A DNA stretch of 64,000 bases, taken from the NCBI RefSeq assembly GCF_900188255.1, contig NZ_FZNS01000006.1, forward strand, positions 1 to 64,000, read 5' to 3'. This stretch comes from Hymenobacter mucosus. GTDB taxonomy: Bacteria; Bacteroidota; Bacteroidia; Cytophagales; Hymenobacteraceae. Shown here in pieces: positions 7,917-16,936 of this stretch. Every line of letters starts with the position of its first letter. Position 1 is the stretch's first letter. The position numbers and the translations under genes are program-made. A model generated the notes under the pieces. It searched no databases. It saw only the letters and a list, made by a program, of their open reading frames with translations, and was not told the DNA's origin.

Positions 7917-9704
7917 TTAGGCAGCGTCTTCGCTTTGCAGTTGACGCTCATAAAGGGCACGATAAAGGCCCCCTTCTTCGCGCATTAAATCTTCATGTGT
8001 GCCGTGCTGCACAATAGTGCCGTCATCTAGCACGAGGATCAGATCGGCCAGCTTCACGGAGGATACCCGGTGGGAGATGATCAGGCTGGTTCGATTGTGC
8101 ATGATGCGCTGAAGGCTATTCAGGATAGCGTTTTCTGTGTTGGTATCCACTGCCGATAGGGCATCGTCTAGGATCATAATTTTGGGCTCTTTGACTAGGG
8201 CCCGGGCAATACTGACTCGTTGTTTCTGGCCTCCTGAAAGCGTAATGCCCCGCTCACCTACTTTCGTATCGAACCCCTCGGGGAAGCGCATAATATTCTC
8301 ATACACATTAGCGTCCTTAGCCGCTTGCAGCATACGTGCTTCATCCGGCTCGTCGAGGCCAAAGTTGATGTTGTTGCGGATGGAATCTGAAAACAGGAAC
8401 ACGTCTTGGGGCACGTAGCCAATTTGGCTTCGCAAAGCCCGAAGGGACAAGTCGCGCACATCAACCCCATCTACTCTGATAGTGCCACTGCTTACATCGT
8501 ACAGGCGGGAGAGGAGAGCCGCAATGGTAGTCTTGCCCGAACCCGTGTTGCCAATGACCGCCAAGGTTTGACCCGGCCGGATGCGGAACGATACATCGTG
8601 CAAAGCTTGGATGCCCGTATCGGGGTAGGTGAAGGAAACGTGGTCAAAAACAATGTCGCCCTGAATGTCTAATTCCACATTCTGGCGCGACACCACGTCG
8701 GTTTGTTGTTGCATGAACTCGTTGATGCGAGCTTGGCTAGCCTCAGCCCGCTGCACTAGGGAACTCGTCCAGCCCAGGGCCGTAACGGGCCAGGTAAGCA
8801 AATTTACGTAGATGAGAAACTCAGCAATGCTACCCGTTGTGATGGTGCCCCGAATTACCTCCTGCCCACCAATCCAGACCGTAACGATGGTACTCAGGCC
8901 CACCAGAAACAGGATAAGGGGAAAAAACAGGGAGTTGACAAAGTTTAAGCTCAATGCTTTCTCCCGGTAGTTATCGGAAGCCACGGCGAATTGGTGGTGG
9001 GAATTCTCTTCGCGAACAAAGGATTTCAGCACCCGAATCCCGGAAAATGCCTCTTGCACGAATGTGGTCATGCTCGCCAAGGAGCGTTGAATTTCGTCGG
9101 ACTTTCTCTCAATCAGGTTGTTGATGTAAAAGATGCTGATGCTCAGAATGGGTAGTGGTAGTAGCGTGTATATGGTCAGCTTCACATTCACCATGAACAT
9201 AAGCGGCACAATAAGCACGAACAGCAGCACCAACTGTAGGAAGTACATGATGGCCGGTCCAAAGTACATGCGCACCCGTCCCACGTCCTCAGAAATGCGC
9301 GACATCAGGTCGCCGGTGCTGTGGCGGCGGTAAAAGCTGAGTGGTAGTGCCTGGTAATGCTGGTAGATTTCGTTTTTCTGGTCGTTTTCAATGTGCCGGC
9401 TCATCACAATAAGCGTTTGCCGCATAAAAAACAGAAAGATGCCCCGCAGCAAGGCCATTGTTACGATGATGATGCCATAGAGCAGCACGTTGCGCCCAAA
9501 CAAAGAATACACGCTGCTTTGCGCGCTGGTACCAGCGTAAAGATGATAGAGGTCAATGCCCTCACTTACTAGGTCGAAGGCATAGCGCACAATCTGGGCT
9601 GGGAAAATGGCCAGCAAAGTGCTCAGGGCCACGAACAGCACCCCACCTAGGAAGTGCCATTTGTAGCGGAGAAGGTATTTATTCGTAGCGGAAAGGGCGC
9701 GCAC
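7917..9704 (-). CDS. ABC exporter half-transporter, MsbA/MdlB-like
   Basis: A 595-residue membrane-ATPase fusion starting at a GTG (MRALSATNKYLLRYKWHF). Six hydrophobic segments fall within residues 15-310. Walker A GNTGSGKT is at about 385-392, the signature LSGGQ at 489-493, Walker B IMILDDALSAVD follows, and the H-loop is ISHRVSS. It has canonical catalytic motifs, unlike the exporter at 3870-5642 with LSVGQ. Such half-transporters dimerise in the inner membrane and export lipids, peptides or drugs; the substrate is unknown. No obvious -7 box was found upstream. Confidence 0.93.
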   Translation of the reverse strand: MRALSATNKYLLRYKWHFLGGVLFVALSTLLAIFPAQIVRYAFDLVSEGIDLYHLYAGTSAQSSVYSLFGRNVLLYGIIIVTMALLRGIFLFFMRQTLIVMSRHIENDQKNEIYQHYQALPLSFYRRHSTGDLMSRISEDVGRVRMYFGPAIMYFLQLVLLFVLIVPLMFMVNVKLTIYTLLPLPILSISIFYINNLIERKSDEIQRSLASMTTFVQEAFSGIRVLKSFVREENSHHQFAVASDNYREKALSLNFVNSLFFPLILFLVGLSTIVTVWIGGQEVIRGTITTGSIAEFLIYVNLLTWPVTALGWTSSLVQRAEASQARINEFMQQQTDVVSRQNVELDIQGDIVFDHVSFTYPDTGIQALHDVSFRIRPGQTLAVIGNTGSGKTTIAALLSRLYDVSSGTIRVDGVDVRDLSLRALRSQIGYVPQDVFLFSDSIRNNINFGLDEPDEARMLQAAKDANVYENIMRFPEGFDTKVGERGITLSGGQKQRVSIARALVKEPKIMILDDALSAVDTNTENAILNSLQRIMHNRTSLIISHRVSSVKLADLILVLDDGTIVQHGTHEDLMREEGGLYRALYERQLQSEDAA

Positions 9705-9878
9705 AGCGGGAAGATGAAAAGTTTAGGCCGTTGGAGCTTAGAAAGTTTAAAGGGGTAGCTAGGGTTTCGGAGCTATCCGCTAGGATGATACCCATACGCA
9801 CTAGCACTCATTCTAACCTGCTAACTCCCAAACCTCTAAACGGACAAAGAGCAACGGGAAAAGATGCCACTGGGGTGG

Positions 9879-9906
9879 TTGAAGTCGGAAAAACCGGCTA
9901 CTTTTG
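9879..9906 (+). promoter_or_regulatory. promoter TTG-N17-TACTTTTG for leucine dehydrogenase
   Basis: TTG at 9879-9881 and TACTTTTG at 9899-9906 form a Bacteroidota-type -33/-7 pair. The start codon is 174 bases further on, so the mRNA would have a long leader. The whole gap 9705-10080 holds no credible gene and I see no known riboswitch in it. Confidence 0.5.
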
Positions 9907-10080
9907 CACCCGCATTGCGAGGGGTGGCCAATTGCCAGGCCTTCGCGTTTCGTTAAACGAACGAAAATGACCATCTGGCCAGCTCACTTCGTTTAAGGAT
10001 TTGCGTATGCCACCAGCCGTACAGCCGGTGGACAAAGGTACAACAACCCACCCCCACCCACCTTCTTTTTCCTTTTTCCG

Positions 10081-11172
10081 ATGGTTGAAACGAAAGAGCT
10101 GACCGATACTTCGGTTTTTGGTCAGATTGCCGAGCACCAACACGAGCAGGTAGTATTTTGCCACGACCACGAAACCGGTCTGCGCGCCATTATTGGCATT
10201 CATAACACCGTACTAGGTCCCGCGTTGGGTGGTACGCGCATGTGGCACTATGCTTCCGATGCGGAGGCCTTGAACGATGTGCTCCGCCTCTCGCGTGGTA
10301 TGACCTATAAGGCGGCCATTTCGGGTCTTAACTTAGGCGGGGGCAAAGCCGTTATCATCGGCGACGCCAAAACCATGAAGACGGAGGCACTACTCCGTAA
10401 ATTCGGGCGTTTTGTGCGTAACCTCAACGGCAAATACATTACGGCGGAGGATGTAAACATGACCACAAAGGACATGGAATACATTCGGCAGGAAACCAAG
10501 CATGTATCGGGTCTGCCCGAGAGTATGGGCGGCTCTGGCGACCCTTCGCCGGTGACAGCCTATGGCACTTATATGGGTATGAAAGCCGCCGCGCATAAGG
10601 CATTCGGCTCCGACTCTTTGGCGGGTAAGCGCGTGGCGGTGCAGGGGGTAGGTCACGTGGGTACCTACCTGCTGGAGTATTTGCAGAAGGAAGGTGCCAA
10701 ATTGGTACTCACCGACTATTACGAAGACCGGGCCTTGGAAGCAGCCGCGCGTTTTGGTGCTACGGCAGTAGGCCTAGATGAAATCTACGACCAAGAGGTT
10801 GACATCTACTCGCCCTGCGCGCTAGGAGCTACCCTGAACGACAACACGCTGAGCCGGCTGAAGTGCCAGGTAGTAGCTGGCTGCGCCAACAACCAGCTAG
10901 CCGATGAGAACATTCACGGTCCGGCTTTGGTAGAACGTGGCATCATTTACGCCCCCGACTTCCTGATTAATGCGGGTGGTCTCATCAACGTAGCTTCGGA
11001 AGTACACGGTGGCAACCGCCAGTCGGTGATGACCCAAACCGAGCGTATTTACGATTTCACTACCCAAGTGCTGGCTCGTGCCGAGCAGGAAGGCTCGCAT
11101 CCGCAGGCCGCAGCCATTCGCCAAGCCGAGGAGCGCATTGCTGCCATCGGTAAGGTTAAGTCAACGTTTTAA
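10081..11172 (+). CDS. leucine dehydrogenase (Glu/Leu/Phe/Val dehydrogenase family)
   Basis: A 363-residue NAD-dependent amino-acid dehydrogenase, which deaminates branched-chain amino acids to 2-oxo acids. Lys77 (GMTYKAAI) and Lys89 (GLNLGGGKAV) keep the 12-residue spacing of the two active-site lysines of Bacillus leucine dehydrogenase. The NAD-binding GxGxxG motif is GVGHVG at 189-194. Length and the PSPVTAYGTYMGMKAA block also fit leucine rather than glutamate dehydrogenase. Residues 21-29 are encoded by the stretch duplicated at 7816-7844. It is a monocistronic-looking gene ahead of nusB, and one of three family members in this window. Confidence 0.93.
   Translation: MVETKELTDTSVFGQIAEHQHEQVVFCHDHETGLRAIIGIHNTVLGPALGGTRMWHYASDAEALNDVLRLSRGMTYKAAISGLNLGGGKAVIIGDAKTMKTEALLRKFGRFVRNLNGKYITAEDVNMTTKDMEYIRQETKHVSGLPESMGGSGDPSPVTAYGTYMGMKAAAHKAFGSDSLAGKRVAVQGVGHVGTYLLEYLQKEGAKLVLTDYYEDRALEAAARFGATAVGLDEIYDQEVDIYSPCALGATLNDNTLSRLKCQVVAGCANNQLADENIHGPALVERGIIYAPDFLINAGGLINVASEVHGGNRQSVMTQTERIYDFTTQVLARAEQEGSHPQAAAIRQAEERIAAIGKVKSTF
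10139..10167 (+). repeat. source-side copy of the 29-base duplication
   Basis: Lies in frame inside the leucine dehydrogenase coding sequence and is identical to 7816-7844. Because it is part of a conserved protein, this copy is probably the original. Confidence 0.9.
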
Positions 11173-11272
11173 TATTTTGGTGATGGGGTGAGTAAGGACA
11201 GGGCAAAACGGAATTCTTTGCCCCTGATTTACCTTATCACCTGCTCACTTCATTGCTTCATCACCCCCAAGA

Positions 11273-12457
11273 ATGCTCAACCGTCGCACGCTTCGCATTA
11301 AGGTCATGCAGGCCCTCTACGCCTATCATCAGGCGGTAGGCTCCGATTATTTACTGGCTACTGACCGGATTGCGGACGCCTTTGCGCCCGACCTAAATTC
11401 TCCTGAGCCTCAGGACCGCAAGCACCTACAAGGGCAGCGGAAGCTGGCTGAGGTTGTGTTTAAGGAGTGGCACAAAACTGGTGAGGACCCGGAGAAAACC
11501 GAAGATGCCGACGTGAACGACGCTGTGCAGGATGCCATCAAGTTCTACCAGAAGGCCGTAGCCAAGGATGGTACGTTCTACGCAGGGCAGATGGTACAGG
11601 CTGCCGAGAGCATTCACGATCAGTACATTCACTTGCTCAATATTCCGCAGGCTTTGCTGGATGTGATTGACGAGGAAAAAGAGCGTGAAGCCCGCCGCTA
11701 TACTGCTTCTAAAGAGCCCCTGTTGGATGCAACGCGCCTTAGCGAGAACCAGGTGATTCAGAAGCTGATCAGCAATGTGCAGCTGCAAGACCTTACCATT
11801 CGCCGCCGCATGCAGTGGAGTGGTGAGGACGAGACGACAGCCTTGCGCAACGCTTGGCGCCAGGAAATGAAGCAGGACCCTGAACTACTGAGCTACTTGG
11901 CAGCCCCCGCCGGCAACTATACCGAGGACCAGGAAATCCTGAAGCACCTCTTCAAAACCTACGTGTTTAAAGGGGAGAGCTTGCCGGCTTACATTGAAGA
12001 AGACGACCTGAACTGGGAAGAGAATCGGTCAATCGTGAAGAACCTGGTAGTGAAAACTATCAAAATGCTAGACGAAGCAGCCGATGAAAACCTGGAGCTT
12101 ATGTCGTTATCGGCCAACTGGAAGGAGGACCGGGAGTTTGCCGAAAGCCTTTACCAGCAAACCTTGCAGGACGATGAGAAATATGAAAAGCTCATTGCCG
12201 AATCGGTGCAAAACTGGGATGTAGAGCGCGTTGCTCTCACCGACAAAATTCTGCTGAAGATGGCGCTGTGTGAGATGCACTTGTTCCGGGCTATTCCGGT
12301 GAAAGTGACCATCAACGAATACATCGAAATCAGCAAAATTTATAGCACGCCCAAGAGCAAGCAGTTTGTGAACGGGATTCTGGATAAATTGGCGCAGGAC
12401 CTGACGGCTAGCGGCGCCATCCGCAAGTCGGGCCGGGGCCTGCTAGACAACCAGTAA
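11273..12457 (+). CDS. nusB: transcription antitermination factor NusB, extended form
   Basis: A 394-residue protein, much longer than the roughly 140 residues of E. coli NusB but typical of the long NusB of Bacteroidota. It begins MLNRRTLRIKVMQALYAYHQ, the NusB-like N-terminal helix. A charged insertion fills residues 40-230. The second half, with LTDKILLKMALCEMHLF and VTINEYIEISKIYSTPKSKQ (about 325-365), is the conserved NusB core. NusB binds boxA RNA with NusE and prevents early termination of rRNA transcripts. It opens the cluster nusB-ytxH-DUF1573-yajC-ybbR-coaE. Confidence 0.92.
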   Translation: MLNRRTLRIKVMQALYAYHQAVGSDYLLATDRIADAFAPDLNSPEPQDRKHLQGQRKLAEVVFKEWHKTGEDPEKTEDADVNDAVQDAIKFYQKAVAKDGTFYAGQMVQAAESIHDQYIHLLNIPQALLDVIDEEKEREARRYTASKEPLLDATRLSENQVIQKLISNVQLQDLTIRRRMQWSGEDETTALRNAWRQEMKQDPELLSYLAAPAGNYTEDQEILKHLFKTYVFKGESLPAYIEEDDLNWEENRSIVKNLVVKTIKMLDEAADENLELMSLSANWKEDREFAESLYQQTLQDDEKYEKLIAESVQNWDVERVALTDKILLKMALCEMHLFRAIPVKVTINEYIEISKIYSTPKSKQFVNGILDKLAQDLTASGAIRKSGRGLLDNQ

Positions 12458-12591
12458 CACCAGGTTGGTAGCAACCTACTAGAAGGGTAAGCCGGGCTGT
12501 TCTCCTTAGAATATATCCTGCGGCCTATTTCTACGTATTTACCCGTACTTCCTTTCTCATACCTCACCCACTGTACTCACTTCCAAAGAAA

Positions 12592-12903
12592 ATGGGTAGC
12601 AAAACCACCACCGGCATTCTGTGCTTCGCCGGCGGCGCCCTTACCGGCGCCGTTGTCGGGCTTCTCTATGCACCCGAAAAGGGCCGCGAAACGCGCAGCT
12701 GGCTCAGCTATAAACTCGAGAAGTACCGCGAGACGCTAGCCGACCTCACTGAAAACCTCGTGACAAGCCGGGCCGACCAAGGCCCTAGTTCCGCGAAGAG
12801 CGAAGGCCAACGCGTAATTCAAGACGCGAAAAGCAAGGCCGAGCAGCTTCTAGGCGATGTTGACCAGCTGATTAACCAGATTAACTCGCGCAAAATCATC
12901 TAA
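12592..12903 (+). CDS. YtxH domain protein
   Basis: A 103-residue protein with one hydrophobic N-terminal segment (residues 6-26, GILCFAGGALTGAVVGLLYA) followed by APEKGRETR. This is the YtxH signature: a glycine-rich membrane helix and then a charged tail. The tail (30-103) is probably helical with coiled-coil character. YtxH proteins are small membrane-associated, often stress-related proteins without a defined reaction. The position behind nusB is usual in this phylum. Confidence 0.85.
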   Translation: MGSKTTTGILCFAGGALTGAVVGLLYAPEKGRETRSWLSYKLEKYRETLADLTENLVTSRADQGPSSAKSEGQRVIQDAKSKAEQLLGDVDQLINQINSRKII

Positions 12904-12922
12904 CGAAATGCGCTACGCCGTG

Positions 12923-12968
12923 AATGTGCCGCCGTGCTAATGAGGAATCATGAGCGCAGCGGCACATT
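12923..12968 (+). terminator. stem-loop after ytxH
   Basis: AATGTGCCGC (12923-12932) pairs with GCGGCACATT (12959-12968), and TCATTTTC follows. It probably ends the nusB-ytxH transcript before the isocitrate dehydrogenase promoter. Confidence 0.55.
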
Positions 12969-12995
12969 TCATTTTCAGTACATGCCACAAGGCGG

Positions 12996-13003
12996 TACCT
13001 TTG
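12996..13003 (+). promoter_or_regulatory. TACCTTTG -7 box for isocitrate dehydrogenase
   Basis: Exact TAnnTTTG match 87 bases ahead of the ATG at 13091. It supports separate transcription of this gene within the nusB-coaE cluster. Confidence 0.5.
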
Positions 13004-13090
13004 CAGCCGATTCCCCTTGGTGAGTACCGCACTCCGCTTGTACGGGCCTCACTTGCTATGTAGCACCTCAACTCCAAGTTCATCAACACA

Positions 13091-14095
13091 ATGCACAGCA
13101 TCACTCTTATCCCCGGCGACGGTATCGGTCCGGAAATCACGAAAGCAGTAACGGATATTTTCGCGGCGGCGCAGGTGCCGGTACAGTGGGAGGAGCAGAA
13201 TGCTGGCCAAACCACGTTCGACCAGTCGGGGGAGCTGATTCCTCAGACGCTGCTTGACTCGCTGGAGAAAAACCGCGTGGCTCTGAAAGGCCCCATCACT
13301 ACGCCAGTAGGCAAAGGCTTCCGCAGCATCAACATCACATTGCGCCAGAAGTACGACCTCTACCAGAACATCCGTCCCGCAAAAACGACGGCGGGTATTC
13401 AGAGCCGCTACGAGGGCATTGATTTAGTGCTGTTCCGGGAAAATACGGAAGGCCTATATTCCGGCCTGGAGCTGTTCGACGAGCGCCTGGGCGTGTCGGA
13501 CTCCATTGCGCGTATCACGGTAGAAGGCTCGCGCAAGATTTGCCGCGCGGCTTTTGCCTATGCTGCCAAGCACGGCCGCAAAAAGGTAACGTTGGCGCAC
13601 AAGGCCAACATCCTCAAAATTGCGGGCACCTTGATGATCAACGCATGCAAGGAAGCTGCCAACGAGTTTCCTCACATCATCTTCGAAGACAAAATCATCG
13701 ATAACATGTGCATGCAGTTGGTAAACAAGCCTGAGCAGTTCGACGTGGTAGTAACCACCAACTTGTTTGGTGACATTCTCTCGGACCTGTGCGCTGGTTT
13801 GGTAGGCGGCCTGGGCGTAGTATCGGGTGCTAATGTGGGCGACAACATGGCCATCTTCGAGGCTGTGCACGGCTCGGCTCCGGATATTGCCGGTCAAGGC
13901 AAGGCTAACCCTACTGCGCTCCTTCGCTCGGCCCTCATGATGCTGCACCACATCGGGGAGCATGAGCACGCCGACCGTATTGAGAAGGCGCTCGAACTCA
14001 CGTTGAACGATAAAGAGAAGTGCACCGGTGACTTGGGCGGTAAGGCCACGACCACCGAGTTTGCACAGGCTATCATCGATAATCTGGGTAAGTAA
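13091..14095 (+). CDS. NAD-type isocitrate/homoisocitrate dehydrogenase family protein
   Basis: A 334-residue beta-decarboxylating dehydrogenase of the short isocitrate/isopropylmalate family. It starts with the [12 protein letters not shown] motif. The substrate-binding helix has [18 protein letters not shown], the isocitrate-type sequence, and the metal-site block [19 protein letters not shown] and the C-terminal [19 protein letters not shown] are intact. It should convert isocitrate to 2-oxoglutarate in the TCA cycle, probably with NAD because it groups with the short NAD forms. Homoisocitrate cannot be excluded. It sits inside the nusB-coaE cluster but carries its own promoter box. Confidence 0.9.
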   Translation: MHSITLIPGDGIGPEITKAVTDIFAAAQVPVQWEEQNAGQTTFDQSGELIPQTLLDSLEKNRVALKGPITTPVGKGFRSINITLRQKYDLYQNIRPAKTTAGIQSRYEGIDLVLFRENTEGLYSGLELFDERLGVSDSIARITVEGSRKICRAAFAYAAKHGRKKVTLAHKANILKIAGTLMINACKEAANEFPHIIFEDKIIDNMCMQLVNKPEQFDVVVTTNLFGDILSDLCAGLVGGLGVVSGANVGDNMAIFEAVHGSAPDIAGQGKANPTALLRSALMMLHHIGEHEHADRIEKALELTLNDKEKCTGDLGGKATTTEFAQAIIDNLGK

Positions 14096-14284
14096 ACAGC
14101 ACTATCATTCCGACTCGAACAGGGAAGCCTCGGTAGCTGTTCTAGCTGCATCGGTACCCTGCTTTGGGCCGGAATGCTGACTTTGCGGCGTGGCATCAGA
14201 CCAAATAATGCCGTACTTTCACAACATAAAATGTCTTTCACGTAAGCTGCTAAAACGAGGTGTTTTAGCTTCTTTTCTTGCTCT

Positions 14285-14803
14285 ATGAAACGCACTCTGT
14301 TTTCTGCTTTTCTGCTTTCCAGTGGCTTGTGGCTGGGCAGCTGCTCCAACGATAAGCCCGCCGAAGTAGGTACCGAAGGGATGAACGCCGCCGCAACGGA
14401 AGCGGCAGCTAATCCTGTGGTAGATAACCCTAACGTGACCAACGAAACGGAGGCCCCAAACCCGAATGCTCCTGTAATGACCTTTGCCGTGGCCGACCAC
14501 GACTTTGGTGATATTCAGCCCGGCTCGGTTGTAAAGCACACGTTCGAGTTTACAAACACGGGTAAGTCGCCCTTGCTGATCGAAAATGCTACGGCCTCTT
14601 GCGGCTGCACTACCCCCAACTGGACCAAAGAGCCCATTGCTCCCGGCGACAAAGGCAGCATTGATGTGCAGTTTGACTCCCACGGCAAAACCGGTATTCA
14701 GAACAAAGAAGTAGCAATCCGGGCGAATACCCAGCCTAACATCACCAAAGTGGTGATTAAGGCCAACGTGCTGTCAGACGGCCAGAACGGGCCCACCCGG
14801 TAA
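14285..14803 (+). CDS. DUF1573 lipoprotein
   Basis: A 172-residue lipoprotein. The signal peptide ends in LGSC with the lipidated Cys20. A Asn/Ala/Glu-rich linker follows to about residue 63. The DUF1573 domain (about 64-165) is recognised by HDFGDIQPGSVVKHTFEFTN and the SCGCTTPNWT block. It is an immunoglobulin-like beta domain of unknown function, common in Bacteroidota and often next to yajC. The protein is expected in the periplasmic leaflet or on the surface. Confidence 0.9.
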   Translation: MKRTLFSAFLLSSGLWLGSCSNDKPAEVGTEGMNAAATEAAANPVVDNPNVTNETEAPNPNAPVMTFAVADHDFGDIQPGSVVKHTFEFTNTGKSPLLIENATASCGCTTPNWTKEPIAPGDKGSIDVQFDSHGKTGIQNKEVAIRANTQPNITKVVIKANVLSDGQNGPTR

Positions 14804-14926
14804 GTACTACCTAGTGTAGCGCCTGTGCGGCTGAGTTGGAGCGTTCAGTACGCAACCAGCTCGGCGGCACAGGCGTTTTCTTTCTTGTTGGCAGGCATTT
14901 CTGCTAGCTTCTTTCTACTTTACTCT

Positions 14927-15253
14927 ATGCTTCTCTCTCTTCTGTTGCAGGCCACTACTTCAAGTGAAGGCCTCACGTCCCTGCTGTTTCCGGTTGGTAT
15001 TGCCGTTATCGTGTACTTCTTCATGATCCGGCCCCAACAAAAGCGCGCCTCTGATGCAAAGAAGTTTCGGGCGGGTTTGGTGAAAGGTTCTTCGGTGGTA
15101 ACCATAGGAGGCTTGCACGGCAAAGTGGTTGACCTAACGGAAGAAACAGTAACAGTAGAGGTAGACAAAGGTGTGCGCCTACGCTTCGAGCGCTCAGCCA
15201 TTGCTCGGGAAGTAACGGGTAAATCCTCACCGGCTACTACTTCGTTGGCCTAA
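14927..15253 (+). CDS. yajC: preprotein translocase subunit YajC
   Basis: A 108-residue YajC, the small accessory membrane subunit of the SecDF-YajC complex. An in-frame GTG at 14825 would add 34 residues unlike the family, so the ATG at 14927 is preferred. One transmembrane helix spans residues 18-35 (LLFPVGIAVIVYFFMIRP). Then comes the diagnostic RPQQKR and the cytoplasmic domain with VVTIGGLHGKVV. The next gene starts 13 bases behind it, so the two are co-transcribed. Confidence 0.93.
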   Translation: MLLSLLLQATTSSEGLTSLLFPVGIAVIVYFFMIRPQQKRASDAKKFRAGLVKGSSVVTIGGLHGKVVDLTEETVTVEVDKGVRLRFERSAIAREVTGKSSPATTSLA

Positions 15254-15266
15254 GTACTCGCCTATT

Positions 15267-16238
15267 ATGCCTACCACCCGTCCTATCCGTTGGCTGCGCT
15301 GGTTTTCTGTTCCGTTCTTCGGGCAGGAGCGCAACTACTGGCGGGCGGTATTGGCGTGTTTTCTGGCGGCTAGCACTTTCTGGCTACTCAACTCCCTTAA
15401 CAAGACGTATACCACGCGCATCACCTATCCGCTGGTCTGGCGCTACAATGCTAGCCAGTACATAGCAGTGCAGCCCTTACCTACTGAAGTAGCCGTGAAC
15501 GTAACGGGCCGAGGCTGGAAGTTGCTGCGCCGCAACCTGGGCCTAGATGTGCGGCCTGCGGAATTGACGCTGCATGCGCTGCCCGCTACGCGCTACGTAA
15601 CGGCGCGCAGCCTACGCCCTGCTTTGCAGCAGGCCATGGAAGGGCTGCAGTTCAACTACCTGCTCACCGACACACTGTGGGTTGAATTCGACAAGCTGGT
15701 GAGTCGGCGTCTGCCACTGGCGCTCAGCCCTGCGGCCGATGGCTCGGCGCTGCCGTATGCAGCCAGCTTCACGCCCGCTACAATTGTATTTCGAGGACCC
15801 GCTAGTAAGATCAATGCGCTGCCCAACCCCTACCTGGTGCACCTGCCCCAGGCACCGGCTGGTAGTACTACGGGTGATATTCGGGTGCCTATTGGTGGGC
15901 CCGAGCTTGTAGACCCCAACGTGCAGGATGTACGCGTGCGGTTACAGCAACGCCCCCTCGTGACGGTTCTAATGGAAGTGTTGCCCGAGTTGATGGATGC
16001 TCCTGTGGGCCGAACCTACCGCTTGTCGCCGGCTAGGGTGCGCGTGCGGCTGCAGTGCTTTCCTGAAGATACTGCCCACCTTAATCCGGCCGACATCCAT
16101 GTGCAGTTGCACTATGGTCAGTTCATCAACTCCGATTCTACTCTACGGCCCTTCCTGGCCGACCGCCCTGATGCAGCTCGTGGTGGCCGTGTTATTACGC
16201 GCGGTGTGCGAGTAACTGTGGAAACAGGAAAGCTGTAG
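15267..16238 (+). CDS. YbbR-like/CdaR-type domain protein
   Basis: A 323-residue protein with a short cytoplasmic N-terminus and one transmembrane helix (about 25-44), then an extracytoplasmic region with repeated YbbR-like beta modules. Phrases such as ITYPLVWRYNASQYIAVQPL and VAVNVTGRG near the first module are typical. YbbR proteins in Firmicutes (CdaR) regulate the diadenylate cyclase CdaA. No cyclase gene is adjacent here, so that role is not implied. It is linked to yajC (13-base gap) and coaE follows after 77 bases, the usual order in this phylum. Confidence 0.82.
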   Translation: MPTTRPIRWLRWFSVPFFGQERNYWRAVLACFLAASTFWLLNSLNKTYTTRITYPLVWRYNASQYIAVQPLPTEVAVNVTGRGWKLLRRNLGLDVRPAELTLHALPATRYVTARSLRPALQQAMEGLQFNYLLTDTLWVEFDKLVSRRLPLALSPAADGSALPYAASFTPATIVFRGPASKINALPNPYLVHLPQAPAGSTTGDIRVPIGGPELVDPNVQDVRVRLQQRPLVTVLMEVLPELMDAPVGRTYRLSPARVRVRLQCFPEDTAHLNPADIHVQLHYGQFINSDSTLRPFLADRPDAARGGRVITRGVRVTVETGKL

Positions 16239-16315
16239 AGCGGGCAGCATTACTCTCACTTTTAGCCCCAACCGGCTACAGCACCTTCACGACTTTCGCC
16301 CTGCACAATTGCGTT

Positions 16316-16936
16316 ATGCTGAAAATAGGAATTACTGGAGGTATTGGAACAGGAAAAAGCGTGGTATGTAAGCTGTTCCAAGTGCTAGGTACACCCGTTT
16401 ACGATTCTGACAGCCGGGCGAAATGGGTGATGATCAACGATATAGTGCTACGGGATGAGTTGCGGGCTGCCTTCGGACCTGATACGTTTGACACTCTAGG
16501 TCAGCTCAACCGTACCTATCTCGCTAAGGTTGCCTTCTCCGACCCTCAACAAGTAGCGCGCCTGAATGCGCTAGTGCACCCCCGGGTAGGCGCCGACTTT
16601 GAACAGTGGACCATCGAACGCCAGGCGGAAGGCCACCGCTATATCCTGAAGGAAGCGGCACTCTTGTACGAGTCGGGAGCCTATCGGCAGCTCGACCGGA
16701 TTATTACCGTGTTTGCCCCCTTGGCACTTCGCCAAACCCGCATCCAACGCCGCGACCCACACCGTACTACCGATGATATTCAAAACATCATTGGTAAGCA
16801 GATGAGCGAGGAGGAAAAGATCCAACGAGCTGACTACATGGTGTATAACGATAATGAGCACTTGCTCATTCCTCAGGCGCTGAAGCTGCACGCCGAGTTT
16901 GACGCCCTCGCGCAGCAGAGTGTATCTAACGGATGA
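16316..16936 (+). CDS. coaE: dephospho-CoA kinase
   Basis: A 206-residue CoaE, the last step of CoA synthesis (ATP-dependent 3'-phosphorylation of dephospho-CoA). The P-loop GITGGIGTGKS occupies residues 5-15. VHPRVGADFEQW, KEAALLYESGAYRQLDRIIT and the RIQRRDPHRT lid segment follow in family order. The last 11 bases overlap the end of the convergent GNAT gene. Confidence 0.96.
   Translation: MLKIGITGGIGTGKSVVCKLFQVLGTPVYDSDSRAKWVMINDIVLRDELRAAFGPDTFDTLGQLNRTYLAKVAFSDPQQVARLNALVHPRVGADFEQWTIERQAEGHRYILKEAALLYESGAYRQLDRIITVFAPLALRQTRIQRRDPHRTTDDIQNIIGKQMSEEEKIQRADYMVYNDNEHLLIPQALKLHAEFDALAQQSVSNG

Noticed and set aside
9731..9970. A 79-residue rightward ORF in the gap before leucine dehydrogenase
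   Set aside because: It overlaps the probable promoter and leader, has no recognisable features and no convincing start.
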